Notes: generated by a model from the letters alone, not told the origin. 10,396 bases of DNA from Bacteroidales bacterium UBA3143 (GCA_002364735.1 DEZB01000073.1:1-10396), one strand, 5' to 3'. Shown: positions 1 through 7,056, counted from the stretch's first letter. Numbers and translations: made by a program.

Positions 1-58
1 TTTTTTTGTCATGTACTTAGAAAAAGTAGTAAAAAAATATTTTCACTTTTGATACAGT

Positions 59-535
59 TTATTTTACAGTTTCTTTCTTTTTATAAATACCCCAGCTTTC
101 CGATAAACATTTTCCTGTTTTATCAAACGTGATATTATATCCTTCGTATATGAATGAACTTCTCAAAATAAATCCTTCTCTGTCCCCATATTCTCCAACT
201 TTCTCAGGTTTACTAGTACTAAATAAGGAATCATAATCAAGTATCAAAGGATACATTTTATTCTTGATAAGAATAAAACGGTTTGTGTTATTGCCCCAAT
301 AGCTAAAGGATTGTTTTTTATAATAAGAATATGTTAACCTAAATTTATTTATATCTAAAGTTTGGAGATAAAATTCAAAATCGTAACCATCTGTATAAAT
401 AAGTTCTTTCATTTGTTCATATAACTTCTGCTCTATTTTATCAGGGAAAATATAGATTATTGAATCTTTTTCTTGAGAATAGATACTTATATTTAAACCG
501 TATATCAGAAGAAGCAAGATAATAATTCGTTTCAT
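59..535 (-). CDS. Small exported protein, candidate immunity protein of the JAB-like Rhs module
   Basis: I do not recognise a family. The 158-residue product begins with a Sec-type signal peptide: MKR, then a hydrophobic stretch of I and L, ending near NISIYSQ, with likely cleavage before or at Q. The rest is hydrophilic and rich in Y, F and K, with no transmembrane segment, no lipobox cysteine and no catalytic motif visible. I chose the ATG at 535 because it directly precedes the signal peptide; an in-frame ATG at 571 would add 12 charged residues, overlap the upstream gene and bury the signal. The gene begins 17 bases after the stop of the Rhs toxin fragment and has an A-rich leader (gaaaaattaaag). 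A small gene immediately 3' of a polymorphic toxin tail is normally its immunity gene, so that role is inferred from position only. An exported immunity protein would imply that the toxin acts in the periplasm, or that this gene is unrelated. Confidence 0.7.
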   Translation of the reverse strand: MKRIIILLLLIYGLNISIYSQEKDSIIYIFPDKIEQKLYEQMKELIYTDGYDFEFYLQTLDINKFRLTYSYYKKQSFSYWGNNTNRFILIKNKMYPLILDYDSLFSTSKPEKVGEYGDREGFILRSSFIYEGYNITFDKTGKCLSESWGIYKKKETVK

Positions 536-552
536 ATACTTTAATTTTTCGT

Positions 553-1794
553 TTAACGTCTTTTTCCCCAAATTTGCATAGCATCTCGCCCTATATTAAA
601 GCCACTAGAAGTTTTCCCGACATTATTCATTATTACTCCATTTGGTGTAACCCTATGAATCGCTGTAGGAGATCCATTTGTAGGTCCATCCATAGCATCT
701 AAACCATAAATAGGAATATTGATCGAAGCGGAAGTCTGTACATCAAAATCACCAGACATTGTTTTCGCTGTTACTGATCCTGGAATATTCCCTGGCGGAT
801 GTCCGTGTGCTTGACCTATCAACACAAGCCCTCCAGGACGATCGACGTAATTAACACCTATCGATGGCGCAGGATAATAACTTATTGTTGTTTTATCATG
901 AGTTCCCGGATCTCCAACATAAGACGAAATTGTAGCCGTCTGTCTATCTAAAGTAAGAAAAATTTGATGCTCTTGATATTCACCATTTGCATTAGGTGTA
1001 GATGACTTATCTGCTACTGTCTGCAAATTGGATTGTATTTTAGCATCGTCTATTTTTATTTTGGTTCCTTCTGCTTGTAAAGATAGTCCTTTCTGAAGAA
1101 TATTATTACCCACATCATTCTTTATTTGCTTGAACTTGTCATCATCAATTAAACGCATATTCTTTGATATCATATTATCGCTACCTAAATAAGCTCCATT
1201 TAAAGAACTATAGTAATCATCATAAGACATCCCATCCGGATCAATAAACCTCACAGGATTATTAGCACAATAAACATAAGGGCTCATCGAATAATATTTC
1301 TCCCCCAGCGGATCCACAGTTCCCCAACCCCCACGAGCTGCATCATACATTCTCGCCCCATAATCATACAAATCCAACCCCTCAAAGCGGTCCAGTTCCT
1401 TTCCGTTATATTTATACGGTTGATTGGATGTTTGCAGTCCTTCGCCAAAGAGTCCGCCGAAAGGATAGTAATGGTTTACCTGCTCTACCGTTCCACTTTG
1501 GTTCATAACAACCCGATTATTGCCCTGATGGTCTTTCAGGTAGTAATGATAGGTGGGTGTTGCTCCCGAAAAGGTGATATAACCCTCTTCGGTATGCATC
1601 ATGCTCAATGTTCCGTTTTTGTAAACCTTGTTGCCTACGTAATCTATTTTACCAAAATTGCTAACGGCTTTATAAGCTACGCTTAGCTTATTGCCCGAGC
1701 CATCATAGGTGTATGTTATTGTATTACCGTTCCTGAATGTTACTACCTTTGGCAAATTTAATACATTATATGTTACTACTACAACTATAAACAC
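553..1794 (-). CDS. Orphan RHS-core/toxin fragment with JAB (MPN)-like metallopeptidase tail
   Basis: This is the C-terminal end of an RHS polymorphic toxin. Residues 8-40 are YD-repeat remnants (YNVLNLPKVVTF, YTYDGSGNKL). Residues 80-188 are the RHS-associated core, with YHYYLKDHQGN, YPFG, YDYGARMYD, VDPLGEKYYS and the closing NPVRFIDPDGM. From about 190 to 413 the sequence is module-specific. It contains IGQAHGHPPG (H330, H332, P333), then TMSGDFD (S347, D349, D351), then INIPIYGLDAM, with a possible upstream glutamate at E275. This matches the JAB/MPN metalloprotease layout (Glu, HxHP, Ser-Asp), although the Ser-to-Asp spacing is not the textbook SxxD. The likely role is a peptidase toxin. 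The gene is 5'-truncated: the frame begins with GTG at a junction with non-RHS sequence, the first in-frame ATG is inside the core (residue 65), and there is no signal or delivery domain. It may be a silent cassette rather than an expressed gene. Confidence 0.75.
   Translation of the reverse strand: MFIVVVVTYNVLNLPKVVTFRNGNTITYTYDGSGNKLSVAYKAVSNFGKIDYVGNKVYKNGTLSMMHTEEGYITFSGATPTYHYYLKDHQGNNRVVMNQSGTVEQVNHYYPFGGLFGEGLQTSNQPYKYNGKELDRFEGLDLYDYGARMYDAARGGWGTVDPLGEKYYSMSPYVYCANNPVRFIDPDGMSYDDYYSSLNGAYLGSDNMISKNMRLIDDDKFKQIKNDVGNNILQKGLSLQAEGTKIKIDDAKIQSNLQTVADKSSTPNANGEYQEHQIFLTLDRQTATISSYVGDPGTHDKTTISYYPAPSIGVNYVDRPGGLVLIGQAHGHPPGNIPGSVTAKTMSGDFDVQTSASINIPIYGLDAMDGPTNGSPTAIHRVTPNGVIMNNVGKTSSGFNIGRDAMQIWGKRR
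1232..1774. repeat. RHS-core direct repeat, copy 1
   Basis: This stretch aligns without large gaps to 3268-3810 at a constant offset of 2036 bases. Identity is high in the centre (for example the blocks tgccctgatggtctttcagg and aggtgggtgttgctcccgaa are the same in both), and falls off toward the toxin side. The match stops abruptly at 1774/3810, just inside the YNVLNLPKVVTF segment. It is the homology that would allow recombination to swap toxin tails between modules. Confidence 0.85.
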
Positions 1795-1843
1795 GATAGA
1801 ATCGTACGGAAGCGAAGGAAAGAGGTTTTAATGCGTACACACA

Positions 1844-2617
1844 TTATATCACTCCAGCAGCTATATTTCCGTACCCAATCCAAGGATTTAAATAAATACT
1901 CATTAATTTACCTTCTTTAAAATCGAATAAGACCTGTATATTTGGCTTATCTGTGTTTAGCGTAAAGCCCTTCGAATCAAATATTTCTTTAAACCATATT
2001 TTAGAAGGAATTGAGGCATGACAAAGAATTAAAGTAAAATTTTTCCTATCTAATTTTATTTTAGGTAAATTCAGTTTAAGAAAAACTTCATCTTTACTCA
2101 TTCCGACTTTAACACCTGAGAAAAAACTCAGAACCGTATCTTTTACGGTAGCTTCTTCCCAATAAAATACCCCTCTTCGATTTCTTATTATTTGCACACT
2201 ATCTTTATCATTCTTTAAATACACTATATATGGTAAATCGTCATCCACAACCACATTATAATATTTTGAATAAAAATTTTTAACTAAAGAATCACTCATT
2301 TCTGGCAAATTCTGATTAAGTTGGTTGTGCAACAATTCATTATTTAAAAAAACAAATATTGTATCATCAACTTTCTCAACACTTATAATATCAGACTGCA
2401 TCAATTCAGCAATAGCTTTATCATCAAAATCAACTGTTGTTGGATATAATCTATTTGCCAAATAGATAAACTTTTCATTACTCGTTTTAAAAACAATACT
2501 ATCTATTGTTTCTATAGCCTTTTTTGTTTCTTGTGGTTTCTTATTCTGCTGACAAGATACCATACAATGAAATAAAATCATCAATAATATTGAATAACTT
2601 AATCTTTTAAAAACCAT
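1844..2617 (-). CDS. Lipoprotein, candidate immunity protein of the LDT-like Rhs module
   Basis: The 257-residue product starts MVFKRLSYSILLMILF and reaches a lipobox-like CMVSC, so C22 is the likely lipidated cysteine (signal peptidase II). A hydrophilic K/Q/E-rich linker follows. Residues 165-185 read FSGVKVGMSKDEVFLKLNLP, which resembles the 'I.vGM..dEV...LG.P' strand-helix of SmpA/BamE-like periplasmic domains; the N-terminal half is not recognised. The start codon lies inside the end of the upstream Rhs gene (11-base overlap, 2607-2617), an arrangement that suggests translational coupling and a toxin-immunity pair. A membrane-anchored periplasmic protein is the expected protection against a cell-wall-directed toxin, which fits the L,D-transpeptidase-like motif of the neighbour. 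Immunity function is inferred from position, overlap and predicted localisation; no family match is claimed. Confidence 0.75.
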   Translation of the reverse strand: MVFKRLSYSILLMILFHCMVSCQQNKKPQETKKAIETIDSIVFKTSNEKFIYLANRLYPTTVDFDDKAIAELMQSDIISVEKVDDTIFVFLNNELLHNQLNQNLPEMSDSLVKNFYSKYYNVVVDDDLPYIVYLKNDKDSVQIIRNRRGVFYWEEATVKDTVLSFFSGVKVGMSKDEVFLKLNLPKIKLDRKNFTLILCHASIPSKIWFKEIFDSKGFTLNTDKPNIQVLFDFKEGKLMSIYLNPWIGYGNIAAGVI

Positions 2618-3896
2618 CTTTTAAAATAAGTTTATGGGTTAAGTTTGTAGTGTTAAACCGAGCTCCAATACGTCCAGAGCCATTATATTTCTTTGTCGCG
2701 TACCTGTAAACGGAATTCGCTCCCAAATGAAAATCCATCCAAATAGTTGCACGTCTAGATTCTCTAAAACTGTATTGTATATTGCTCCCATTCTTTGTGT
2801 AACTACTAGAAAGGATAAAACACCCTTGAGTCCAATCAGCTGGACTTGAACCTCCAAAATGAAATTTAATTCCTCTGGCACTAACATTGCCATTAGCTTT
2901 TCCATTAGTTACCCAAATTTGCCTCCAAGAAGCAGTTTCTGGTGAAGACTGTAAACCATAAATGTCTGCAGGTAAACGAGCACCAGAACCTACTTCAGTA
3001 CTAGCATCTCCTCCAGGGGTAACATAATACCCAGTTCTCCCATTTTTCCATTCAGCCCCAGATACATGATAAACACCTAATGTGTAGTCATCATTGGTTT
3101 CTAAATTTAGCATGTTTACACGTTCCCCATATTCTCCTTCTGAAAATATATGGGTTGTAGTTTCACCATCTCTTGTAATCCGAAAAACATCATCACCCTC
3201 TACTATTTGGGAATTTGTAATTTCCCAGATTTCATCATCATTATAATTAATATCAATGGTATCTAACCCCATTACATCAATAAATCTTACTGGATTATTA
3301 TAAACGTATGCATATCCAGAATAATCAAAATGCTTTTCAATCATCGGGTCCACAGCATTCCATCTGGCGATAGCAGGATCATAAAATCGGAATCCATAAT
3401 CATACATATCCAACCCTTCAAAGCGATCCAGTTCCTTCTCGTTATATTTATACGGTTGGTTGGATGTTTGAAGGCCTTCGCCAAATAATCCACCGAATGG
3501 ATAATAGTGATTCACCTGCTCTACTGCTCCACTCTGATTCATTACAACTCGGTTATTGCCCTGATGGTCTTTCAGGTAGTAATGATAGGTGGGTGTTGCT
3601 CCCGAAAAGGTAATATAACCTTCTTCGGTATGCATCATGCTCAGTGTGCCGTTTTTGTAAACCTTGTTGCCTACGTAATCTGTTTTAACTGTAGTGCCAC
3701 CTGCGGTGTAAGCTACGCTTAGCTTATTACCCCCGCCATCATAGGTGTAAGTAATTGTATTGGCTTTACCAAATGTTACTACCTTTGGCAAATTTAATAC
3801 ATTGTAGGTTATTTGGGTTATGTTTTTGTTTAAATCTTTTGTTAAATTTCCGTTGGCGTCATAGGTGTATTCGTTAGTAGTATTTGCACCGTTCAC
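2607..3896 (-). CDS. Orphan RHS-core/toxin fragment with L,D-transpeptidase-like tail
   Basis: This is the C-terminal part of an RHS polymorphic toxin. Residues 9-65 hold the last YD repeats (EYTYDANGNLTKD, ITYNVLNLPKVVTF, YTYDGGGNKL). Residues 102-211 are the RHS core (YHYYLKDHQGN, YPFG, YDYGFRFYDP, NPVRFID). The core ends in DVMGL instead of the usual DPxG, so the proline of this conserved motif is replaced by valine. The tail (about 212-429) contains YGLQSSPE, then FHFGGSSPADWTQGCFI with H346, T356, G358 and C359. A His followed by [S/T]-x-Gly-Cys is the signature of L,D-transpeptidase-type active sites and of the related Tlde1/DUF2778 and DUF5675 families; the short spacing of His to Cys is closest to the latter two. 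The likely target is peptidoglycan. The frame starts at GTG and stays open only to a stop at 3981-3983, so the N-terminal shell and any secretion signal are missing. Confidence 0.78.
   Translation of the reverse strand: MNGANTTNEYTYDANGNLTKDLNKNITQITYNVLNLPKVVTFGKANTITYTYDGGGNKLSVAYTAGGTTVKTDYVGNKVYKNGTLSMMHTEEGYITFSGATPTYHYYLKDHQGNNRVVMNQSGAVEQVNHYYPFGGLFGEGLQTSNQPYKYNEKELDRFEGLDMYDYGFRFYDPAIARWNAVDPMIEKHFDYSGYAYVYNNPVRFIDVMGLDTIDINYNDDEIWEITNSQIVEGDDVFRITRDGETTTHIFSEGEYGERVNMLNLETNDDYTLGVYHVSGAEWKNGRTGYYVTPGGDASTEVGSGARLPADIYGLQSSPETASWRQIWVTNGKANGNVSARGIKFHFGGSSPADWTQGCFILSSSYTKNGSNIQYSFRESRRATIWMDFHLGANSVYRYATKKYNGSGRIGARFNTTNLTHKLILKDGF
3268..3810. repeat. RHS-core direct repeat, copy 2
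   Basis: Partner of the copy at 1232-1774. Here the coding homology continues upstream of 3810 into further YD repeats that copy 1 lacks, so this copy is the longer and copy 1 the more truncated one. Confidence 0.85.
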
Positions 3897-3966
3897 TAAA
3901 TGAAAAGCTCCTGCAACAAGTTGACCAAAAAAACCGGTATCGCCACCCCTCCATTCAACAAACCCT

Positions 3967-4478
3967 CCTTTTGTTTCACTTCAATCCTCCTAATTACAAT
4001 AAAAACACCTTTCGTCTATGAACAAACCGTCTAATTATTTTAAAAGGAGCCAATTTAGACGTACGGAACTTGTGATTTATATAATTTCAGTAATTGTACG
4101 TTGATTAAGCATCCATTCTGATAAATTACACCTTTTGTTTGCCGCAAAAACACATAATTCTAATATTCTCCTCCTTCGTTTGCGAACGAAACCTCAAAAT
4201 ATAATATTTACACCCTTTGTTTGCGAACGAAACCTCTAAATATAATATTTACGCCTTTTGTTTGCGAACGAAACCGATAAATATGATAATTACGACTTTC
4301 GTTTGTGAACGAAACCAATAAATATAATAATTTCGACTTTCGTTTGCGAACGAAATCAATAAATATAATAATTACGACTTTCGTTTACGAACGAAACCAA
4401 TAAATATCATATTTACGACTTTTGTACGTGTACGAAATCAATAATTATAGAAAACAGGACTTTCGTTCGATTAAAACG
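3967..4478. repeat. Array A: 41-bp tandem palindromic repeat, about 13 registers
   Basis: A palindrome of the form TTTCGTT-TGCG-AACGAAA (7-bp arms, 4-base centre) recurs every 41 bases. The G of the left arm falls at 3973, 4014, 4055, 4096, 4137, 4178, 4219, 4260, 4301, 4342, 4383, 4424 and 4465, exactly 41 apart each time. Units at 4178-4383 are near-identical; 4137 and 4424 are variants that stay self-complementary or nearly so; 3973-4096 and 4465 are degenerate but in register. Between palindromes is a conserved AT-rich linker (caataaatataataattacga). The period is not a multiple of 3 and no reading frame runs through it. It lies between the 5' end of the Rhs fragment and ruvA. Function unknown: possible protein-binding array or minisatellite. 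Confidence 0.9.
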
Positions 4479-4528
4479 CCTTGCACTTTATGAATATAAT
4501 TTTTTCATATTGAAAAATTAAAAACAAG

Positions 4529-4576
4529 TGTATGGTATGACATAAAGTCAGATGTATGTTATAACATAAGTTCAGA
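4529..4576. repeat. Two 24-bp direct repeats with a 14-bp palindrome
   Basis: Two adjacent 24-base units (4529-4552 and 4553-4576) match at 20 positions. Each begins TGTATG and ends TCAGA. The second contains the perfect palindrome TATGTTATAACATA (4555-4568); the first has the imperfect version TATGGTATGACATA. They sit between arrays A and B and do not share their 41-bp period. Confidence 0.7.
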
Positions 4577-4662
4577 CACGACAGATAAGGGTGGCTTGTA
4601 TTCGTTTTATCAACAAAGTTACTGTTTAAAGTAAACTATTCATTAACAACACGAATAAATGG

Positions 4663-5020
4663 TTTGTAGGGAGCTGAAAATCTGACTTCGTCGAAAAGCG
4701 AAAGTTTTTTTAATTTACTATAACTAAACGGTTCAGTTTAATTATGGAGTCACCAGCTAAGACTACAAAAGCGAAAAGTTCTACACGGAGAGCGTTTTTT
4801 AAGCCTACGAAAGTAACAACTTGTACATGGAGTGACCTCCGTAGCCTACAGAAGAGAAAACTTGTTAAGGGAAATGCTTCTGTAGTCTACGGAAGAGAAA
4901 ACTTGTTAAAGGAATGAGTTTTGTAGCCTACAAAAGTAACAACTTGTACGTGGAGTGAGTTTTGTAGTCTACGTAAGCATAAACTTGTACAAGGAGTAGC
5001 TTCCGTAGTCTCCCTACAAA
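4663..5020. repeat. Array B: second 41-bp palindromic array, bounded by 11-bp inverted repeats
   Basis: A different palindrome, best seen as TTTTGTAG-C-CTACAAAA (8-bp arms, 1-base centre), recurs with its central G at 4803, 4844, 4885, 4926, 4967 and 5008, each 41 apart. A further unit at 4761 is displaced by one base, and the GGAGT part of a degenerate unit at 4746 is again 41 from the next. Arms vary together: the 4885 unit reads CTTCTGTAG-T-CTACGGAAG and the 4926 unit TTTTGTAG-C-CTACAAAA. The linker is roughly aacttgtacrnggagtgag. The whole block is flanked by TTTGTAGGGAG (4663-4673) and its exact reverse complement CTCCCTACAAA (5010-5020). It ends 33 bases beyond the ruvA stop. No protein is encoded. 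Confidence 0.85.
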
Positions 5021-5053
5021 TATAAGTTTTTGTAAAATGTGAAGGTAATGTTT

Positions 5054-5644
5054 CTATAACCTCTTCAATGCCTCCTTAATAATAGCCTCTACAGTTGACG
5101 ATGGGTTTTCTTTGATAACTTTTTCTACCACCTTTTGAGAGTTTGACTGCGCAAACCCTAACATGACTAAAGCAGAAACAGCTTCTTTTCCCAATAATGG
5201 TATTGCTAAACTTCCTTTGGTAGGTATAGCACCCTCGGTGTCAGTAAATTTGATTTTGTCTTTCAAGTCAACAATTATTCGTTGAGCTGTTTTAGTTCCT
5301 ATCCCTTTTACCGATTTAAGTATGTTTACATCTTCGTTCACAATGGCGGCTTCCACTTCTTTTGAGCTGAGGGACGAGAGCATAACTCTGGCAGTGCTTG
5401 GGCCAACCCCCGAAACACTGATGAGATGAAGAAACACTTCACGCTCATGTTTGTCCAAAAATCCAAACAACACGAAAGCATCTTGACGTACTGATTCATA
5501 AATATAAATCTTCGCAGTTTTTTTATTGTTCAGTGATGTGTATGTTTGCAGCGTTATATTGGCAAGGTAGCCAACGCCATTGCAATCTATGGTAACGGAT
5601 GCGGGCGTTAATTCCGCTATCTCTCCATGTAGGTAGTCTATCAT
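5054..5644 (-). CDS. ruvA: Holliday junction branch migration complex subunit RuvA
   Basis: RuvA binds four-way DNA junctions as a tetramer and positions the RuvB motors; RuvABC then migrates and resolves recombination intermediates in the cytoplasm. The 196-residue length is normal for the family. An N-terminal OB-fold (about 1-64, MIDYLHGEIAEL, NGVGYLANI) is followed by two helix-hairpin-helix motifs, SGVGPSTA (78-85) and KGIGTKTA (113-120), and a C-terminal RuvB-binding three-helix domain (about 150-196, EAVSALVMLGF). In the acidic pin, the E. coli Glu-Asp pair appears here as Q54-D55, so only the aspartate is kept. The ATG at 5644 gives the canonical MIDYLHG start and has an A-rich leader. 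The gene follows sdaA on the same strand after 92 bases; ruvB and ruvC are not in the window. It is a core gene and marks the edge of the Rhs/repeat region. Confidence 0.97.
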   Translation of the reverse strand: MIDYLHGEIAELTPASVTIDCNGVGYLANITLQTYTSLNNKKTAKIYIYESVRQDAFVLFGFLDKHEREVFLHLISVSGVGPSTARVMLSSLSSKEVEAAIVNEDVNILKSVKGIGTKTAQRIIVDLKDKIKFTDTEGAIPTKGSLAIPLLGKEAVSALVMLGFAQSNSQKVVEKVIKENPSSTVEAIIKEALKRL

Positions 5645-5736
5645 ATCTTTTTAGTTTTTATATTATTGTGAATGTGTATGCAATAGTTTATAATGAGTGG
5701 TAAGAACTTATTGTCAAAGGTCGTTTTATTCAAGAT

Positions 5737-6951
5737 CTAAAACTCGTGTCCTAATGCCAATCCACCTTCGCTGGTTTCTTTGTAAAGCGATGGAATGTCG
5801 TGACCTGTTTGTTTCATTACTGCTACAACGCGATCAAATGAAACGCGGTGTATGCCATCTGTGAATGATGAATAAAGGTTTGCATCCAATGCTCGTGCTG
5901 CTGCATAAGCGTTGCGTTCTATACAAGGTATTTGCACCAAGCCGCAAACGGGATCGCACGTCATGCCCAAATGGTGTTCCAATCCCATTTCGGCAGCATA
6001 TTCTATTTGTGCGGGGCTACCGCCAAACAATTGATTGGCTGCCGCTGCTGCCATGGCACAAGCCACACCAATTTCGCCCTGGCAACCTACTTCTGCTCCA
6101 GATATGGATGCGTTCTTTTTCACTACATTGCCAAACAATCCAGCCGTTGCCAAAGAGCGTAATATACGCATTTCGGTAAAGCCACGCGTCTTTTCCATAT
6201 GATACAAAACAGCAGGAATTACGCCACATGAACCACAAGTGGGTGCCGTAACAATTACTCCACCATCAGCATTTTCTTCAGACACGGCTAATGCATAAGC
6301 AAATACCAATCCACGCGACTGCAACGATGCTTTGTATCCACGTGCTTTGATATGGTAGGATGCAGCTTTGCGGGCTAATGCTAAAGGACCAGGAAGTACA
6401 CCTTCGTTTTCCAAGCCTCGCTCAACAGCTTCTTTCATTGCATGCCATATTTCACGCAAATAGTCCCATATTTCTTCACCTTCACACGCTTCCACATATT
6501 CCCAATAGCTTTTGCCAGTGGCGTCACACCAATTCATAATCTCGTCGATGGAGTTCATGTCATATATTTCCCGATTATCACTATCAGAGAGCCCAATAAT
6601 TTGCTCGCCGTCTGACAAAGCACCACCTCCAACGCTATATACTGTCCAATTGTTGGTTACTTTATTCTCCTTGTTCAAGCTTTCGAATTTTATTGCATTG
6701 GGATGAAATGGTAGAAATGTTTTTGGAAGCCACTCAATTTCTGTTGGAGCAAAAGTCTCCAAAACTTTCAATATGGCTACATCAGTAAGATGTCCCTTGC
6801 CAGTAGCTGCAAGACTGCCATAGAGGGTCACTTTAAAAGATGCACTTGCGGGATGTTTTTCCGAAAATAGTTCGGCTGCATGTTTAGGTCCCATTGTGTG
6901 ACTGCTTGATGGACCATTACCGATTCGGAAAAGTTCTTTTAGTGATTTCAT
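5737..6951 (-). CDS. sdaA: L-serine ammonia-lyase (L-serine dehydratase), iron-sulfur type
   Basis: The enzyme deaminates L-serine to pyruvate and ammonia using an oxygen-labile [4Fe-4S] cluster, in the cytoplasm. The N-terminal beta domain carries GNGPSSSHTMGP (11-22). The alpha domain carries VTAPTCGSCGVIPAV (234-248), SGAEVGCQGEIGVACAM (284-300) and CDPVCGLVQIPC (332-343). C290, C332 and C343 have the 42- and 11-residue spacing of the three cluster ligands known in the bacterial enzymes. Both domains are fused in one 404-residue chain, about 50 shorter than the E. coli enzymes. The C-terminus ends GLALGHEF and lacks the near-terminal cysteine that, in the Legionella-type enzyme, folds back as the fourth ligand. 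The start ATG at 6951 sits directly before the conserved N-terminus. The gene stands upstream of ruvA, and is divergent from the small gene at 7254. Confidence 0.95.
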   Translation of the reverse strand: MKSLKELFRIGNGPSSSHTMGPKHAAELFSEKHPASASFKVTLYGSLAATGKGHLTDVAILKVLETFAPTEIEWLPKTFLPFHPNAIKFESLNKENKVTNNWTVYSVGGGALSDGEQIIGLSDSDNREIYDMNSIDEIMNWCDATGKSYWEYVEACEGEEIWDYLREIWHAMKEAVERGLENEGVLPGPLALARKAASYHIKARGYKASLQSRGLVFAYALAVSEENADGGVIVTAPTCGSCGVIPAVLYHMEKTRGFTEMRILRSLATAGLFGNVVKKNASISGAEVGCQGEIGVACAMAAAAANQLFGGSPAQIEYAAEMGLEHHLGMTCDPVCGLVQIPCIERNAYAAARALDANLYSSFTDGIHRVSFDRVVAVMKQTGHDIPSLYKETSEGGLALGHEF

Positions 6952-7048
6952 TCTGTCTGCTATGTTTATTGTGATTTGAAAGTAAGCTTTTTAATCGTAT
7001 ATGATAAGTAAGCTAATTGGGTAATATATTATTCTGTTTTGCTCTGTG

Positions 7049-7056
7049 CAAAGTTA
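7049..7056 (-). promoter_or_regulatory. Possible Bacteroides-type -7 element for sdaA
   Basis: On the minus strand this reads TAACTTTG, a match to the TAnnTTTG -7 element of Bacteroidota housekeeping promoters. It would leave a leader of about 90 bases before sdaA. I see no well-spaced TTTG -33 box, so the call is tentative. Confidence 0.35.

Noticed and set aside
1420..1686. Plus-strand open frame opposite the RHS core (and its twin at 3507-3722)
   Set aside because: Both are antisense shadows of the repeated RHS core; similarity between them follows from the coding repeat on the other strand.
2639..2905. Second minus-strand frame inside the toxin tail
   Set aside because: Overlaps the clear RHS/toxin frame completely and shows no domain or start signal.
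3897..3980. Remnant of a separate small gene upstream of the RHS fragment
   Set aside because: The frame joins the RHS frame and is open only to 3981; another frame here is also briefly open, but neither has a start or recognisable domain.
3967..4478. CRISPR array
   Set aside because: The 'spacers' between the palindromes are themselves repeats (same AT-rich linker), units are 41 bp in total, and no cas gene is near. It is a tandem repeat.
4663..5020. CRISPR array or integron attC cluster
   Set aside because: Linkers are conserved between units, there is no integrase or cassette gene, and no attC consensus is visible.
5865..6706. Several plus- and minus-strand frames inside sdaA
   Set aside because: They overlap a highly conserved enzyme gene in other frames and have odd composition.
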